Below, piece after piece: positions 33,190 through 42,543 of a stretch of 62,435 nucleotides of DNA (position 1 is its first letter; each line of letters begins with the position of its first letter). The notes under the pieces are model-generated. The model was not told where the DNA came from. It searched no databases and saw only the letters and a list, made by a program, of their open reading frames with translations. The stretch is from Muribaculaceae bacterium (lineage in GTDB: Bacteria; Bacteroidota; Bacteroidia; Bacteroidales; Muribaculaceae), in the NCBI GenBank assembly GCA_017557625.1, contig JAFYYG010000068.1, positions 1 to 62,435 on the forward strand. Direction: 5' to 3'. The position numbers and the translations under genes are program-made.

Positions 33190-34038
33190 ATGAGAAAGGC
33201 TCTAAAAATAGGACTTATAGCATTTGCCGTCTTGGGCATCGGCGCGCTGATTTGGCTCACCCTGCTTTACTACGACAACGACATCAAGAAGGTGACCGTT
33301 AACGACTCCTATTTCACTGCGCAAATCATTTCGCAATCCCAAAAGGAGATTACAGGAGGCAGTTCCTTCGATGCCATTTTGCGCTCTTACAACAACATGA
33401 TGCAGGAAGTGGGTGACGCCGCCTACCTCGAGAATATCAGTGCCAACGAAGCCGACACCTGCTGCAAGCTGCTCGCCTACAGCTATGCTCCCAAACTCAT
33501 CAACTACGCTAAGGAGTACTTTAAAAAAAGCGAGTGGAACGTGAGTGTCATCGACACGCTGCACCACGAGGCAGACAAGCTCATCAAAGCCGGCATTCTG
33601 CCTGATGACTCACACGATTTACCTAAGCTACGCGACATAATAAATACCGTCAATGACTACCATGATGCCGTAGCTGCCACACAAGTGGGAGGAATAACCA
33701 CAGTTGCCGCTGCACAGAATGCCATCACTCTAGCCAACTCCTACAAGCGGCCACCGCTTACTAACTGTCGTAGCCTTGCCGCCGCACTCGATGCCGTGCC
33801 CGAAAAAGCCAAGACATCGCTGGCCAACAACATCGCCGCCGCATGCCAACGGCACAGTGCCAGCACCGACGTCCTGCTAGGACGCATCAGAGACTATGAG
33901 ATTGCTTTCGGCTACAATACTCAACTCTCACAAGCAAGAGCAAGACTAGAGGCCGACAGAGACAGTGCACGTGAACGCGCGGTGCGAGAAAAGATAAATG
34001 AAGATAACACCAACTATGATGATCCAGAACTTGAATAA
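33190..34038 (+). CDS. Membrane-anchored helical protein of the operon
   Basis: A 282-residue protein with an N-terminal membrane anchor (LKIGLIAFAVLGIGALIWLT) and an otherwise helical, Ala-rich extracytoplasmic body (TTVAAAQNAITLANSY, SLAAALDAVPEKAKTSLANN). I recognise no family. It starts 12 bases after the preceding stop, and its end overlaps the start of the next gene by about 20 bases, so all are translationally linked. Confidence 0.7.
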   Translation: MRKALKIGLIAFAVLGIGALIWLTLLYYDNDIKKVTVNDSYFTAQIISQSQKEITGGSSFDAILRSYNNMMQEVGDAAYLENISANEADTCCKLLAYSYAPKLINYAKEYFKKSEWNVSVIDTLHHEADKLIKAGILPDDSHDLPKLRDIINTVNDYHDAVAATQVGGITTVAAAQNAITLANSYKRPPLTNCRSLAAALDAVPEKAKTSLANNIAAACQRHSASTDVLLGRIRDYEIAFGYNTQLSQARARLEADRDSARERAVREKINEDNTNYDDPELE

Positions 34039-35512
34039 AATATTGTGCCTCATAGTATTGGCTTTTAGCGCTGTGCTGCCTCTTGATGCGGCAGCACAAG
34101 CGGGCAATAGCATTGACTATATCAACGCCACCAAGCAGCATATCAATGCCCTTAACGACAGTATCGACAAGTACTGTCGCGACTCGGTGGCTCTGCAACA
34201 CGAACTCGACAAACTGCCAAAGGGCAATGTCGATGAGTTAACTAAGAAGCTTAATGCTTGTGTTGCCGACACCATTTCACTCAGCTCGCAGCTCGACACC
34301 AATACCCAACTGCTCGACTCCATCACTCTCAAGCGCATCGCTCTCAACGACTCGCTGCTCATGAAGGTGACAAAGTTTACCAACAACCTGCTAAACACAC
34401 CCTGCAATCCTGAGGCAATAAAGTCGCTGGAAAGCTACAGAAACTATCCCATACTGAAAGAAAATGAGCAGATTGTCAAAAACATAGAGCAACTCAATGC
34501 CTACGAGGATTATTCCTCGCAACTCATGACCATTGTCAAACCTCTTTATGAAGCTCTTGACCGAAACGGGTGGCAACCGCTAGCCGAGAGCTCCGAGGTT
34601 CTCAAAACATTTAATAATAATCTGAAAAACTACAAAAAGAATATCTACAAGAACTTTGGCAAGGAGAATGACAACATTCCTCTGCTTGACCGAACCATCC
34701 AGAGTCTTGAGAAGCATAGCGACACTAGATTTGGAGATACAAAAAATACTTTAGATGAAATAATATTCAATCTTACGCCGTGCAACGCACCATTTGTGTC
34801 GCCAGTGGAAACGTTGAACGGCTACAACACACTTACCGACAGTCTCAACACCGCTAACAGACAAGCACAGGAGAAACTTGCGAAAAAGCACGAAGAAATC
34901 ACAAAACTCAAACGCGACATCACTGTGAACGGCGATGGCAAAAGATTAGCACTTGTGCAGAAACTTAATGCCATACACATCAAGTGCGACGACATGCGAG
35001 AGCTGAAGGACATCGCAATCTTCAAGGAATGTCTATTCATCAACCTCAAGCAACCCTATAACGACACTATCATCACTGCGCTAAGGCCCTATGCCAAGGA
35101 GACCTTCTTCAAGAGCTATCAAGAATTCCAAGAGCCATATCTCCCCATCATCGACAACTACGGCACCTACACCGACTCACTATATATCGTGATGCGCGAC
35201 TGCTACAACAATTACTGCCGCAAGGCGGGATGGAAACGACTGCCGAGCGATATCCTCAAATATGTGCGTCACCAGCTCACCAGCCAGGAATACTATAAAA
35301 TGTATTACTTGCGCAAAGACAAGGTCAACAGTCCACACCTCAACGACATCATCAGCGAGTATCTCAAACTTCTTGACTCTGGCTTTGCCAATTGCAAGAC
35401 TCAATATGTCAAACTGCTCACTAAACTCAGGGGTAAAGCACCAAAAATCAAAAAGCAAAGCAATAGCGACCCACCCGAGGAGAACTTACATCAAAATGAA
35501 AACCAACAATAA
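34016..35512 (+). CDS. Secreted coiled-coil protein of the operon
   Basis: About 498 residues from ATG 34016 (ATG at 33998 and 34019 are alternatives; all overlap the previous gene). A signal peptide (KILCLIVLAFSAVLPLDAAAQA) precedes a long, mostly helical body with probable coiled coils (SIDKYCRDSVALQHELDKLP, NRQAQEKLAKKHEEITKLKR). It has no recognisable catalytic motif and could act as a periplasmic spacer or scaffold. Confidence 0.7.
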   Translation: MMIQNLNKILCLIVLAFSAVLPLDAAAQAGNSIDYINATKQHINALNDSIDKYCRDSVALQHELDKLPKGNVDELTKKLNACVADTISLSSQLDTNTQLLDSITLKRIALNDSLLMKVTKFTNNLLNTPCNPEAIKSLESYRNYPILKENEQIVKNIEQLNAYEDYSSQLMTIVKPLYEALDRNGWQPLAESSEVLKTFNNNLKNYKKNIYKNFGKENDNIPLLDRTIQSLEKHSDTRFGDTKNTLDEIIFNLTPCNAPFVSPVETLNGYNTLTDSLNTANRQAQEKLAKKHEEITKLKRDITVNGDGKRLALVQKLNAIHIKCDDMRELKDIAIFKECLFINLKQPYNDTIITALRPYAKETFFKSYQEFQEPYLPIIDNYGTYTDSLYIVMRDCYNNYCRKAGWKRLPSDILKYVRHQLTSQEYYKMYYLRKDKVNSPHLNDIISEYLKLLDSGFANCKTQYVKLLTKLRGKAPKIKKQSNSDPPEENLHQNENQQ

Positions 35513-35545
35513 CAAAATATACAACTTTAATAAGGATTTACGATT

Positions 35546-36283
35546 ATGGAAAAGGACATTAACACAAAGAATACCCCCCCCAAGGCGGTAAAACCGAGAA
35601 CCGAGGAGGATAGACGCAAGCGCCGACTGGCGTGGATTTGTGGCATACTGGCTCTGCTCAACCTCATAGCACTGGCTCTGCTCATTCTGCTGCCTTTCAA
35701 CTGCAAGGGCACCCACCATAACAACGATGACAGAGATACAGTGGTTATCGATTCCACAATATATGTGAGCGACACCTCTCGAGTAGTGGAGGAAGAGGAG
35801 GAGGATATTGAAGATGTTAGAGAAATAGTTGACAGTATAGGCGGCAACAATGATGGTTTCATGCAATTTACAATAACATGGAACAAGAACGGTCGTGATA
35901 TCGTGGATCTCGACGCACACGCCATAGAACCCACTGGTCACATATTTTTCGAGCAGCATAACAAAAACAAAGGTCAAAGACCAACCCGCAGTGGAGGAGA
36001 ACTTGACATCGACATGCAAAGACCACGAGAGAAGGGAGCAGAAAACATCACTTGGCCTAGTGCCAACCAGCTCGCCGACGGAAAATATGAGTTCTATATT
36101 GACAACTACACCGATGACCCGTTCAGTGAGTGTACAGCGATGCTCAGGGTGGGCAACAAGTCGTTCCTCTACAAAGTGGGACACTTCAGTAAAAGGACTC
36201 CTGTAAAAATCGCCGTTGTCACCATCAAGAACCATCAGGTGGAGGATATTAAGCACTTTCAGCAACCTATTTCTGAGGAATAA
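35546..36283 (+). CDS. Membrane-anchored DUF2135/YfaP-like beta-sandwich protein
   Basis: A 245-residue protein with a basic cytoplasmic N-terminus, a membrane helix (about 29-49), an acidic linker (VVEEEEEDIEDV) and a C-terminal domain of the YfaP/DUF2135 type: FTITWNKNGRDIVDLDAHAI, GGELDIDM, ENITWP and DGKYEFYIDNYTDD. The acidic positions in the strand DIVDLDAH are conserved in that family. It should lie in the periplasm. The role is unknown. Confidence 0.72.
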   Translation: MEKDINTKNTPPKAVKPRTEEDRRKRRLAWICGILALLNLIALALLILLPFNCKGTHHNNDDRDTVVIDSTIYVSDTSRVVEEEEEDIEDVREIVDSIGGNNDGFMQFTITWNKNGRDIVDLDAHAIEPTGHIFFEQHNKNKGQRPTRSGGELDIDMQRPREKGAENITWPSANQLADGKYEFYIDNYTDDPFSECTAMLRVGNKSFLYKVGHFSKRTPVKIAVVTIKNHQVEDIKHFQQPISEE

Positions 36284-36363
36284 CTGTTTTTGAGAGCAAA
36301 TATCTGCACAATTCGTGTTAGTGATGGCAACTCACATTATAGTGATCTAAACACCATATCATT

Positions 36364-37695
36364 ATGAAATGTATAAAATGTTATCGAGAGATTAACGATG
36401 GCAACAAGTTCTGCAACTTTTGCGGCACTATGCAACCACTTGACAGGGAAGCCTACTATAGAGAGCATCCCGAGCTCGCCACGGCAATGACCAATGAAGA
36501 GCTTAACATATTTGCACGCAGCAATCCTTTGTCACCAACACCGCGCTATGGAGCTGTATCGCCACCGCAGCCACCCACTCCACCTAGTGCGTCAGCTGGT
36601 AATGAGGAGTCTCAAGAGGTGTATGTAGTGACGCAGCCACACATCGCTAACAACCAGAAGGGCGACATGATGCAATGCCCCGAGTGCGGTAATATGGTAG
36701 CTGCCAACTCTAGTTCATGTCAATATTGCGGATGCCCGTTTGTAACACCAGGTGCACCAGAAGAATATGGGCATAAGCCCGACCCTAAGCACAATAACAT
36801 GAATTATGATTCTCTCGGCAACCAAAATCCTAAAAAGTCGGGCATGTCGTGGTGGGCAAAAACCCTCCTCACACTGTCGATACTCATGCTACTGGGAGCC
36901 ATAGGCGCCGGAGTTTATTACTTCCTCTTCTACAATAAGATAGAAAAATTGAAAGCCGATGTAGAATTGGTGAAATTCTCACGCAAAGGCGGCGATAAAA
37001 CGATAACTATCACTACCGACGCTGATAGTTTTGAAGTAACCAAAAAACCAGAATGGGTAACTGTGACAGTAGGCGACAAAGAAATTACCATCAAGTGCCT
37101 GCCTCTAGAGTCCTTCGAGGACCGTGAGGGTATCATCAAACTGAAAGCTGGCGACAAAGAAGACAAAATCACCGTCAAGCAAAGCTCCAAGGCTACTTAT
37201 CTACGACTCTCGCAAGACATGATAAGAACTGGCTACAAAGGCGAAAAGATTGTTATTGAGATTGACACCGATGGCGATCCATCCACCATAGAGTATGATA
37301 TTGAAAACCCTATGATATGCAGCATTTATGATAAGACAGGAACGGGATTCACTCTTAACATAGAAGAAAACACTTCTTACTCAGTAAGGCAAGGCACCAT
37401 CACCATCAGAAGCGACAAACTAGAAAAGACGATAACCATTGTCCAAGCTAAAGAATGCAGTTATTGTGATGGCACGGGAAAAGATTTCTGTTTCTCTTGC
37501 AGCAAAACAGGCCGAAAAGATTGCCCCAATTGCACAGATGGTAAAGTGTATGATGGCTATAATTATGAGTTAGAAGAATCCACTTACGTCACATGCGATG
37601 AATGTGGAGGACGTGGTGACAAGGCTTGCGACAAATGCAACGGGCGAGGCTACAACACCTGCGAACATTGCAACGGAACAGGAAATACATTCTAA
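36364..37695 (+). CDS. Zinc-ribbon/TM/BACON/DnaJ-like Cys-rich membrane protein, copy 1
   Basis: A 443-residue protein in clear modules: zinc ribbon 1 (C3, C6, C17, C20), a proline-rich linker (about 58-80), zinc ribbon 2 (C105, C108, C119, C122), a membrane helix (about 165-189), two BACON-type beta-sandwiches (about 195-275 and 280-365; first: FSRKGGDKTITITTDADSF), and a Cys-rich end with CxxCxGxG repeats like the DnaJ central domain (CDGTGKDFCFSC, CDECGGRGDKACDKCNGRG). Inferred topology puts zinc ribbons inside and BACON plus Cys-rich domains outside. Such a combination is unfamiliar to me. Confidence 0.78.
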   Translation: MKCIKCYREINDGNKFCNFCGTMQPLDREAYYREHPELATAMTNEELNIFARSNPLSPTPRYGAVSPPQPPTPPSASAGNEESQEVYVVTQPHIANNQKGDMMQCPECGNMVAANSSSCQYCGCPFVTPGAPEEYGHKPDPKHNNMNYDSLGNQNPKKSGMSWWAKTLLTLSILMLLGAIGAGVYYFLFYNKIEKLKADVELVKFSRKGGDKTITITTDADSFEVTKKPEWVTVTVGDKEITIKCLPLESFEDREGIIKLKAGDKEDKITVKQSSKATYLRLSQDMIRTGYKGEKIVIEIDTDGDPSTIEYDIENPMICSIYDKTGTGFTLNIEENTSYSVRQGTITIRSDKLEKTITIVQAKECSYCDGTGKDFCFSCSKTGRKDCPNCTDGKVYDGYNYELEESTYVTCDECGGRGDKACDKCNGRGYNTCEHCNGTGNTF

Positions 37696-37715
37696 AGAAT
37701 CTAAATGATTCCTTT

Positions 37716-39281
37716 ATGTCAAACTACAACTATCTCAAAATAGACTTCTACGGCCAGTTTAACGCCGACACGATACACAAGCTCACCTACCCTGAGCCCT
37801 ACAACCCCATGGACTCATCGTCGCAGCTGTGGCTCAACCCCATCACCGACCCACGAGCCATCCGCACTCTGTTCCCAATGGCGAAATATGGCTACAGGGT
37901 GCATCGCGACGCTAACGGCACCTACTATTCCCTCCTCACACGCTATGAGCGTGACGCGCGGCAGGGATATGTCGCCATCACAGTGATGATAGGCTCGCAA
38001 TATGAGTCGCTCATCAACGGCAAGGCGATTTTCAATCTGCTCAACATGCTCAAGGCCAACGTCCTCGACACCGACAATATCACGGTGCAGGCAGTGGAGC
38101 AATGCCTCGTCGCCAGCCAGATGCCCACCATCAATGCTGCCACCCCACCAAGCATCACACCAGTGCAAAACAGCAGCCAACAGGCATTCCGCGCTTATGG
38201 CTCCAACGACGAACTCTACGACATCCTCCAATTCCCAGAGCAAGAGGAGTATGACCAGTATGGCGAAGTGTACCTTATCAACAATTTCTGGTGCAACGAC
38301 TCTGTGCCAGGAGTGTCACAGATTACTTCGCCCATTGTCAAAAGGCAGCAAGTCGATGATTATGACTCCAATATCATCCAAAAGCCTAAAAAGGAAGGTA
38401 TGTCGTGTTGGACCAAAGCCCTCATTACTCTGTCAATTCTTATGCTCCTAGGGGCAGCAATAGGCGGCGGGATATATTACTTCTTCTACTACAACAAGGT
38501 GGAGAGACTCAGTGCCGACAAAAAAGAAGTGACATTCTCGCGCAAAGGAGGAGAGAAAACAGTAACCATCACTACCGACGCTGATAGTTTTGAAGTAACT
38601 AAAAAACCAGAATGGGTAACTGTTACAGTTGGCGACAAAGAGATTACCATAAAGTGCGAGCAATTAGACACCTACGAGGACCGGGAAGATATCATCAAGC
38701 TGAAAGCAGGCGACAAAGAAGACATAATCACCGTCAAGCAAAATGCCGAGACTACCTATCTGCGACTCTCGCAAGACATGATAAGAACTGGGCACAATGG
38801 TGGAGAGGCTGTTGTTAACTTTGACACCGATGGCGACCCTTCTGCCATCGAGTATAAAATTGACAACGCTATTTTCTGTAATGTCACTAAAACGAGCAGA
38901 GGATTCACATTTAACATTGGAGAAAACAATTCTTACTCGCCAAGGCAAGCCATTATCACCATCATCAGCGACAACCAAGAAAAGAAAATAACCATTCACC
39001 AGGCAGGAAAATGTTACAAATGCGACGGCAGAGGAAATGAATATTGTTTTGTTTGCAATGGATCAGGACAAGAACAATGCCCCGAATGCTACGGATATAA
39101 TCAAGATTGTGATAAATGTGGTGGACGTGGCTACATACCCTGCAGATACTGTAACAGACAACATCCCTGTGAAAGCTGCAACGGCACAGGAGACAATTTT
39201 GAACCAGTGCAACAGTACGGGAGAGATATTCAGAATATCTACGACTACGATGATTGGGAAGAATACACTCGACCAATATAA
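37716..39281 (+). CDS. Chimeric membrane protein: 31474-type N-domain fused to TM/BACON/DnaJ-like module, copy 2
   Basis: 521 residues from ATG 37716 (the frame extends 30 codons into the previous gene but MSNYNYLKIDFYGQF is the conserved start). Residues 1-210 are nearly identical to the N-terminus of the 31474 product. From about 228 it instead matches the 36364 product: a membrane helix, two BACON domains (VTFSRKGGEKTVTITTDADS) and a DnaJ-like Cys-rich end (CDGRGNEYCFVCNGSG). It is therefore a domain-swap product of two neighbours in the operon. Confidence 0.8.
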   Translation: MSNYNYLKIDFYGQFNADTIHKLTYPEPYNPMDSSSQLWLNPITDPRAIRTLFPMAKYGYRVHRDANGTYYSLLTRYERDARQGYVAITVMIGSQYESLINGKAIFNLLNMLKANVLDTDNITVQAVEQCLVASQMPTINAATPPSITPVQNSSQQAFRAYGSNDELYDILQFPEQEEYDQYGEVYLINNFWCNDSVPGVSQITSPIVKRQQVDDYDSNIIQKPKKEGMSCWTKALITLSILMLLGAAIGGGIYYFFYYNKVERLSADKKEVTFSRKGGEKTVTITTDADSFEVTKKPEWVTVTVGDKEITIKCEQLDTYEDREDIIKLKAGDKEDIITVKQNAETTYLRLSQDMIRTGHNGGEAVVNFDTDGDPSAIEYKIDNAIFCNVTKTSRGFTFNIGENNSYSPRQAIITIISDNQEKKITIHQAGKCYKCDGRGNEYCFVCNGSGQEQCPECYGYNQDCDKCGGRGYIPCRYCNRQHPCESCNGTGDNFEPVQQYGRDIQNIYDYDDWEEYTRPI

Positions 39282-39333
39282 ATTACATATACTCAATAGA
39301 ATATTTTTAATTTATTAATATAAACTCTAAATT

Positions 39334-40356
39334 ATGAAATGCATTAACTGTAACCAAGAGATTAATGATGGCGCAAGAATATGCAGATATTGCGGTTCGG
39401 CGCAGCCCATCAACCAAGTGATCAACGACATTGCTCCAGCAACTGAAGAACAAGTGCCGCCAATTCCCGAGGAAGTTCCCAACATGCAGGAACCTCAAGT
39501 GCCAGAAACTGATGAAAATCCTACGTATCCCTCGCTCGGCGTTGATGACATTGAGCAGCCATATTACGAGGAACCACCCAAGAAAAAAGGCATGTCAGGA
39601 TTCTCTAAATTCCTTATCGCCCTAGCGGCATTCCTGGTGCTTGCAGGAGCAGGCGGCGCGGTTTATTACTACTTCTTCTACAACAAGGTGGAGAAACTTG
39701 ATGCCAAGCCCGATAAAGTGAAATTTGACCGTACAGGCGGCAAGAAAAAAGTGAAGATTAAGACCGACGCCAAGGAGTTTGAAGTTTCCGAATGCCCCGA
39801 CTGGCTAGACGTTGACATCGATGACGATGAGATTGTCATCAAGTGTAAGGAATTAACTGGAGATAAAGACCGCAAGGGAACCATCGAAATCTCTGCTGGC
39901 GACAAAACCACCGAAATAAAAGTTGTGCAGAGTTCTGATGCAAGCTATATAAATGTGGATCCAACATCTGTTGACGCTTCAGCCGCAGGTGATAGAATTA
40001 CTATTGATATTGATACCGATGGCGATACCGAAAAATTTGACATTGATGCCAATGTTGACTGGATAAATTACGATATCTCTAGTTCATCCATAACGCTGAT
40101 GATTAATCAAAACTATTCAGGCGAAAGTAGAACTGGAACAGTAACTATTTCTAGTGGCAATACCGAAGCAACCGTTAATGTTGAGCAGGAGGGAAAATGC
40201 TACAGGTGTGACGGAACAGGTGAAGTTACATGTGACGAATGTTATGGCTCTGGAAGAACATATAGCGAATACTGGGAAGAATACGTTGATTGCTATAAAT
40301 GTGATGGGACAGGAAGAATAACATGTCCTGTATGCGGTGGTGGTGCTTATAAGTAA
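39334..40356 (+). CDS. Zinc-ribbon/TM/BACON/DnaJ-like Cys-rich membrane protein, copy 3
   Basis: A 340-residue protein: zinc ribbon (C3, C6, C17, C20), an acidic Pro/Glu-rich linker, a membrane helix (about 88-110), two BACON domains (about 117-285, KVKFDRTGGKKKVKIKTDAK; SGESRTGTVTISSGNTEAT) and a shorter Cys-rich end (CYRCDGTGEVTCDECYGSGR). It is more diverged from copies 1 and 2 than they are from each other, so it is an older duplicate. It closes the SrfB/SrfC-like run. Confidence 0.78.
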   Translation: MKCINCNQEINDGARICRYCGSAQPINQVINDIAPATEEQVPPIPEEVPNMQEPQVPETDENPTYPSLGVDDIEQPYYEEPPKKKGMSGFSKFLIALAAFLVLAGAGGAVYYYFFYNKVEKLDAKPDKVKFDRTGGKKKVKIKTDAKEFEVSECPDWLDVDIDDDEIVIKCKELTGDKDRKGTIEISAGDKTTEIKVVQSSDASYINVDPTSVDASAAGDRITIDIDTDGDTEKFDIDANVDWINYDISSSSITLMINQNYSGESRTGTVTISSGNTEATVNVEQEGKCYRCDGTGEVTCDECYGSGRTYSEYWEEYVDCYKCDGTGRITCPVCGGGAYK

Positions 40357-40425
40357 AGCAACCTCAAACTCCAGCAAAGAACTTGGCGTGACACTTTTCT
40401 CACAATGCAGACATAACTAAAACAG

Positions 40426-42429
40426 TTGGAAATAGATTTCGACATAAAGAATTTCAAGAAGGCTTTCAAGCACATTCTTCACAGCAACGCTGGAGCGGCT
40501 GTGATGAATGTGCTGCTTGCCTACCTTGTGTTCATGCTCTCGCGAGTGGCGTTCCTGGCCGAGAACTGGAGTGTCTATAGTCCCTACCTCTCATGGAAGA
40601 GCGCAGGGCAACTGTTACGTGGGTCGCTGGTGTTTGACACCTCGGCTCTGCTTTATGTCAATGCTCTCTATCTGTTGCTCGAACTGCTGCCGCTGCATCT
40701 CAAGGAGCGGCGGCGGTGGACCAGCGGCCTGCGATGGCTGTATGTAGTCACTAACGGCATAGCAGTGGCAAGCAACCTGTGTGATGCTGTCTATTTCCAA
40801 TATACCGGTCGCCGCAGCACCGTAACGGTGTTCTCAGAGTTTGCCAACGAAGGGAATATCACGTCAATCATCTTCAGCGAGTTTTTCAGCCATTGGTACT
40901 TGGTGCTCGTGATGGCGGCCATTGTGTTCCTGATGTGGCGATGCTTCACACGCAGCGACTACAGCGTCTATGGCAACCGACGATGGCTCTATTACACAGC
41001 CCAGGCGGTGTCGCTACTCATTGCCGCTCCATTGCTCATCATCGGCATTCGCGGCAGTGCCACCGCAGGCACCCGTCCTATCACCGTGAGCAATGCCAAT
41101 CAGTATATATCTCGCCCCGTGGAGGCAGCATTGATTCTCAACACGCCTTTTTCCATAATTAGAAGCATCGGCAAGAAGCCTTACATAACTCCCAACTACA
41201 TGAGTCGCGAAGAGATGGAGCGAGTGTATCAACCCATCATTCGTCCTGTGACTCCCCCCGACAGCGTGAACTACTTGGGCAGAAAGAATGTGGTGATTCT
41301 CATTGTTGAGAGCATGGGCAAGGAATATGTGGGTACCCTGAACCACAGCACTATTGGCTCTGACTACAAAGGGTATATGCCATTTATCGACTCGTTGCTT
41401 ACGCGATCCCTCACGTTCCAATACAGCTTTGCCAACGGCCGTATCAGCATGGACGCCATGCCGGCAATATTGGCGGGAATACCCATGTTTGTAGAGCCGT
41501 TCTTCCTCACACCAGCATCGCTCAACGAGGTTCACGGACTGCCCTGGCACCTCAAGCAAATGGGCTACAACAGCGCGTTTTTCCACGGCGGCCACAACAT
41601 ATCGATGGGATTCAGCGCATTTGCCCATGCTATAGGTTATGACAGCTACTATGGTCTCGACGAGTATTGCGACGACAAACGCTACGATGGTATGGATGAC
41701 TTCGACGGCAAGTGGGCGATATGGGACGAACCGTTCCTGCAGTTTACCCTCGACAACATCAACACCATGCGCGAGCCGTTCCTCGCAACAGCATTCACCG
41801 CTTCGAGCCACCACCCCTATAAAATTCCCAAAGAATACCAATCCACATTAACCGACGAGGGAGGCAACCCCATCCACAAGTGTGTGCGCTACACCGACAT
41901 GGCGCTGCGACGCTTCTTTGAGCGCGCATCGCAGCAGCCGTGGTATAACAACACCATCTTTGTCATCGTCGCCGACCACACTAATCAATCGACTCATCCA
42001 TTCTACAAGACCGACCTCGGTCTGTACTCCATCCCTATCATCTTCTTCACACCCGACGGCAGCATAACGCCTGGAGTGCGCAGCGATATGCTTGTGCAGC
42101 AGACCGACATCTCTCCCACCCTGCTCCATTGGCTAGGTTACTCAAAACCCTACGTCTCCTTTGGCTGCGACCTGCTCAGCACACCCGCCGAGCAGACATG
42201 GGCGGTGAACTACAACAACGGCATATACCAGTATTTCAAAGGCGACCTGATGATGCAGTTCGACGGCGAACGAGTGATTGCCATCTACCGCTTCAAAAGC
42301 GACCCCATGCTCCGTGACAACCTCATCGGCAAAGTCCCCGAGCAAGCAACCATGGAACACGAACTAAAAGCCATCATCCAGCAATACATGAGCCGCATGA
42401 ACGAAAACAGGCTCACTATCTCACGATAA
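40426..42429 (+). CDS. Sulfatase-fold membrane transferase (LtaS / phosphoethanolamine transferase-like)
   Basis: A 667-residue protein with about five N-terminal membrane helices followed by an alkaline-phosphatase superfamily domain: NVVILIVESMGKEYVG (metal site), the likely nucleophile region ANGRISMDAMPAILAGIP, and IVADHTNQST. LTA-synthase-family proteins in Bacteroidetes transfer phosphoglycerol or phosphoethanolamine to envelope glycans or lipids. The start appears to be TTG at 40426, since the next in-frame ATG would cut into the first membrane helix region. It follows the operon by 69 bases and might be its last gene or independent. Confidence 0.82.
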   Translation: MEIDFDIKNFKKAFKHILHSNAGAAVMNVLLAYLVFMLSRVAFLAENWSVYSPYLSWKSAGQLLRGSLVFDTSALLYVNALYLLLELLPLHLKERRRWTSGLRWLYVVTNGIAVASNLCDAVYFQYTGRRSTVTVFSEFANEGNITSIIFSEFFSHWYLVLVMAAIVFLMWRCFTRSDYSVYGNRRWLYYTAQAVSLLIAAPLLIIGIRGSATAGTRPITVSNANQYISRPVEAALILNTPFSIIRSIGKKPYITPNYMSREEMERVYQPIIRPVTPPDSVNYLGRKNVVILIVESMGKEYVGTLNHSTIGSDYKGYMPFIDSLLTRSLTFQYSFANGRISMDAMPAILAGIPMFVEPFFLTPASLNEVHGLPWHLKQMGYNSAFFHGGHNISMGFSAFAHAIGYDSYYGLDEYCDDKRYDGMDDFDGKWAIWDEPFLQFTLDNINTMREPFLATAFTASSHHPYKIPKEYQSTLTDEGGNPIHKCVRYTDMALRRFFERASQQPWYNNTIFVIVADHTNQSTHPFYKTDLGLYSIPIIFFTPDGSITPGVRSDMLVQQTDISPTLLHWLGYSKPYVSFGCDLLSTPAEQTWAVNYNNGIYQYFKGDLMMQFDGERVIAIYRFKSDPMLRDNLIGKVPEQATMEHELKAIIQQYMSRMNENRLTISR

Positions 42430-42453
42430 GCAAGCCAGCTCTAAGATATTAAA

Positions 42454-42529
42454 GCACACAAATTAAACGAATTAGAACTAATCCTGTGGCTAGCGCGGGA
42501 ATTCGTTTCAATTCGTCTAATTCGTGTGC
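42454..42529. terminator. Bidirectional terminator between convergent genes
   Basis: GCACACAAATTAAACGAATT (from 42454) pairs imperfectly with AATTCGTCTAATTCGTGTGC (ending 42529), arms of about 25 bases around a spacer. It lies between the convergent LtaS-like gene and rdgB. Confidence 0.65.
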
Positions 42530-42543
42530 CTTAACTCTATATC

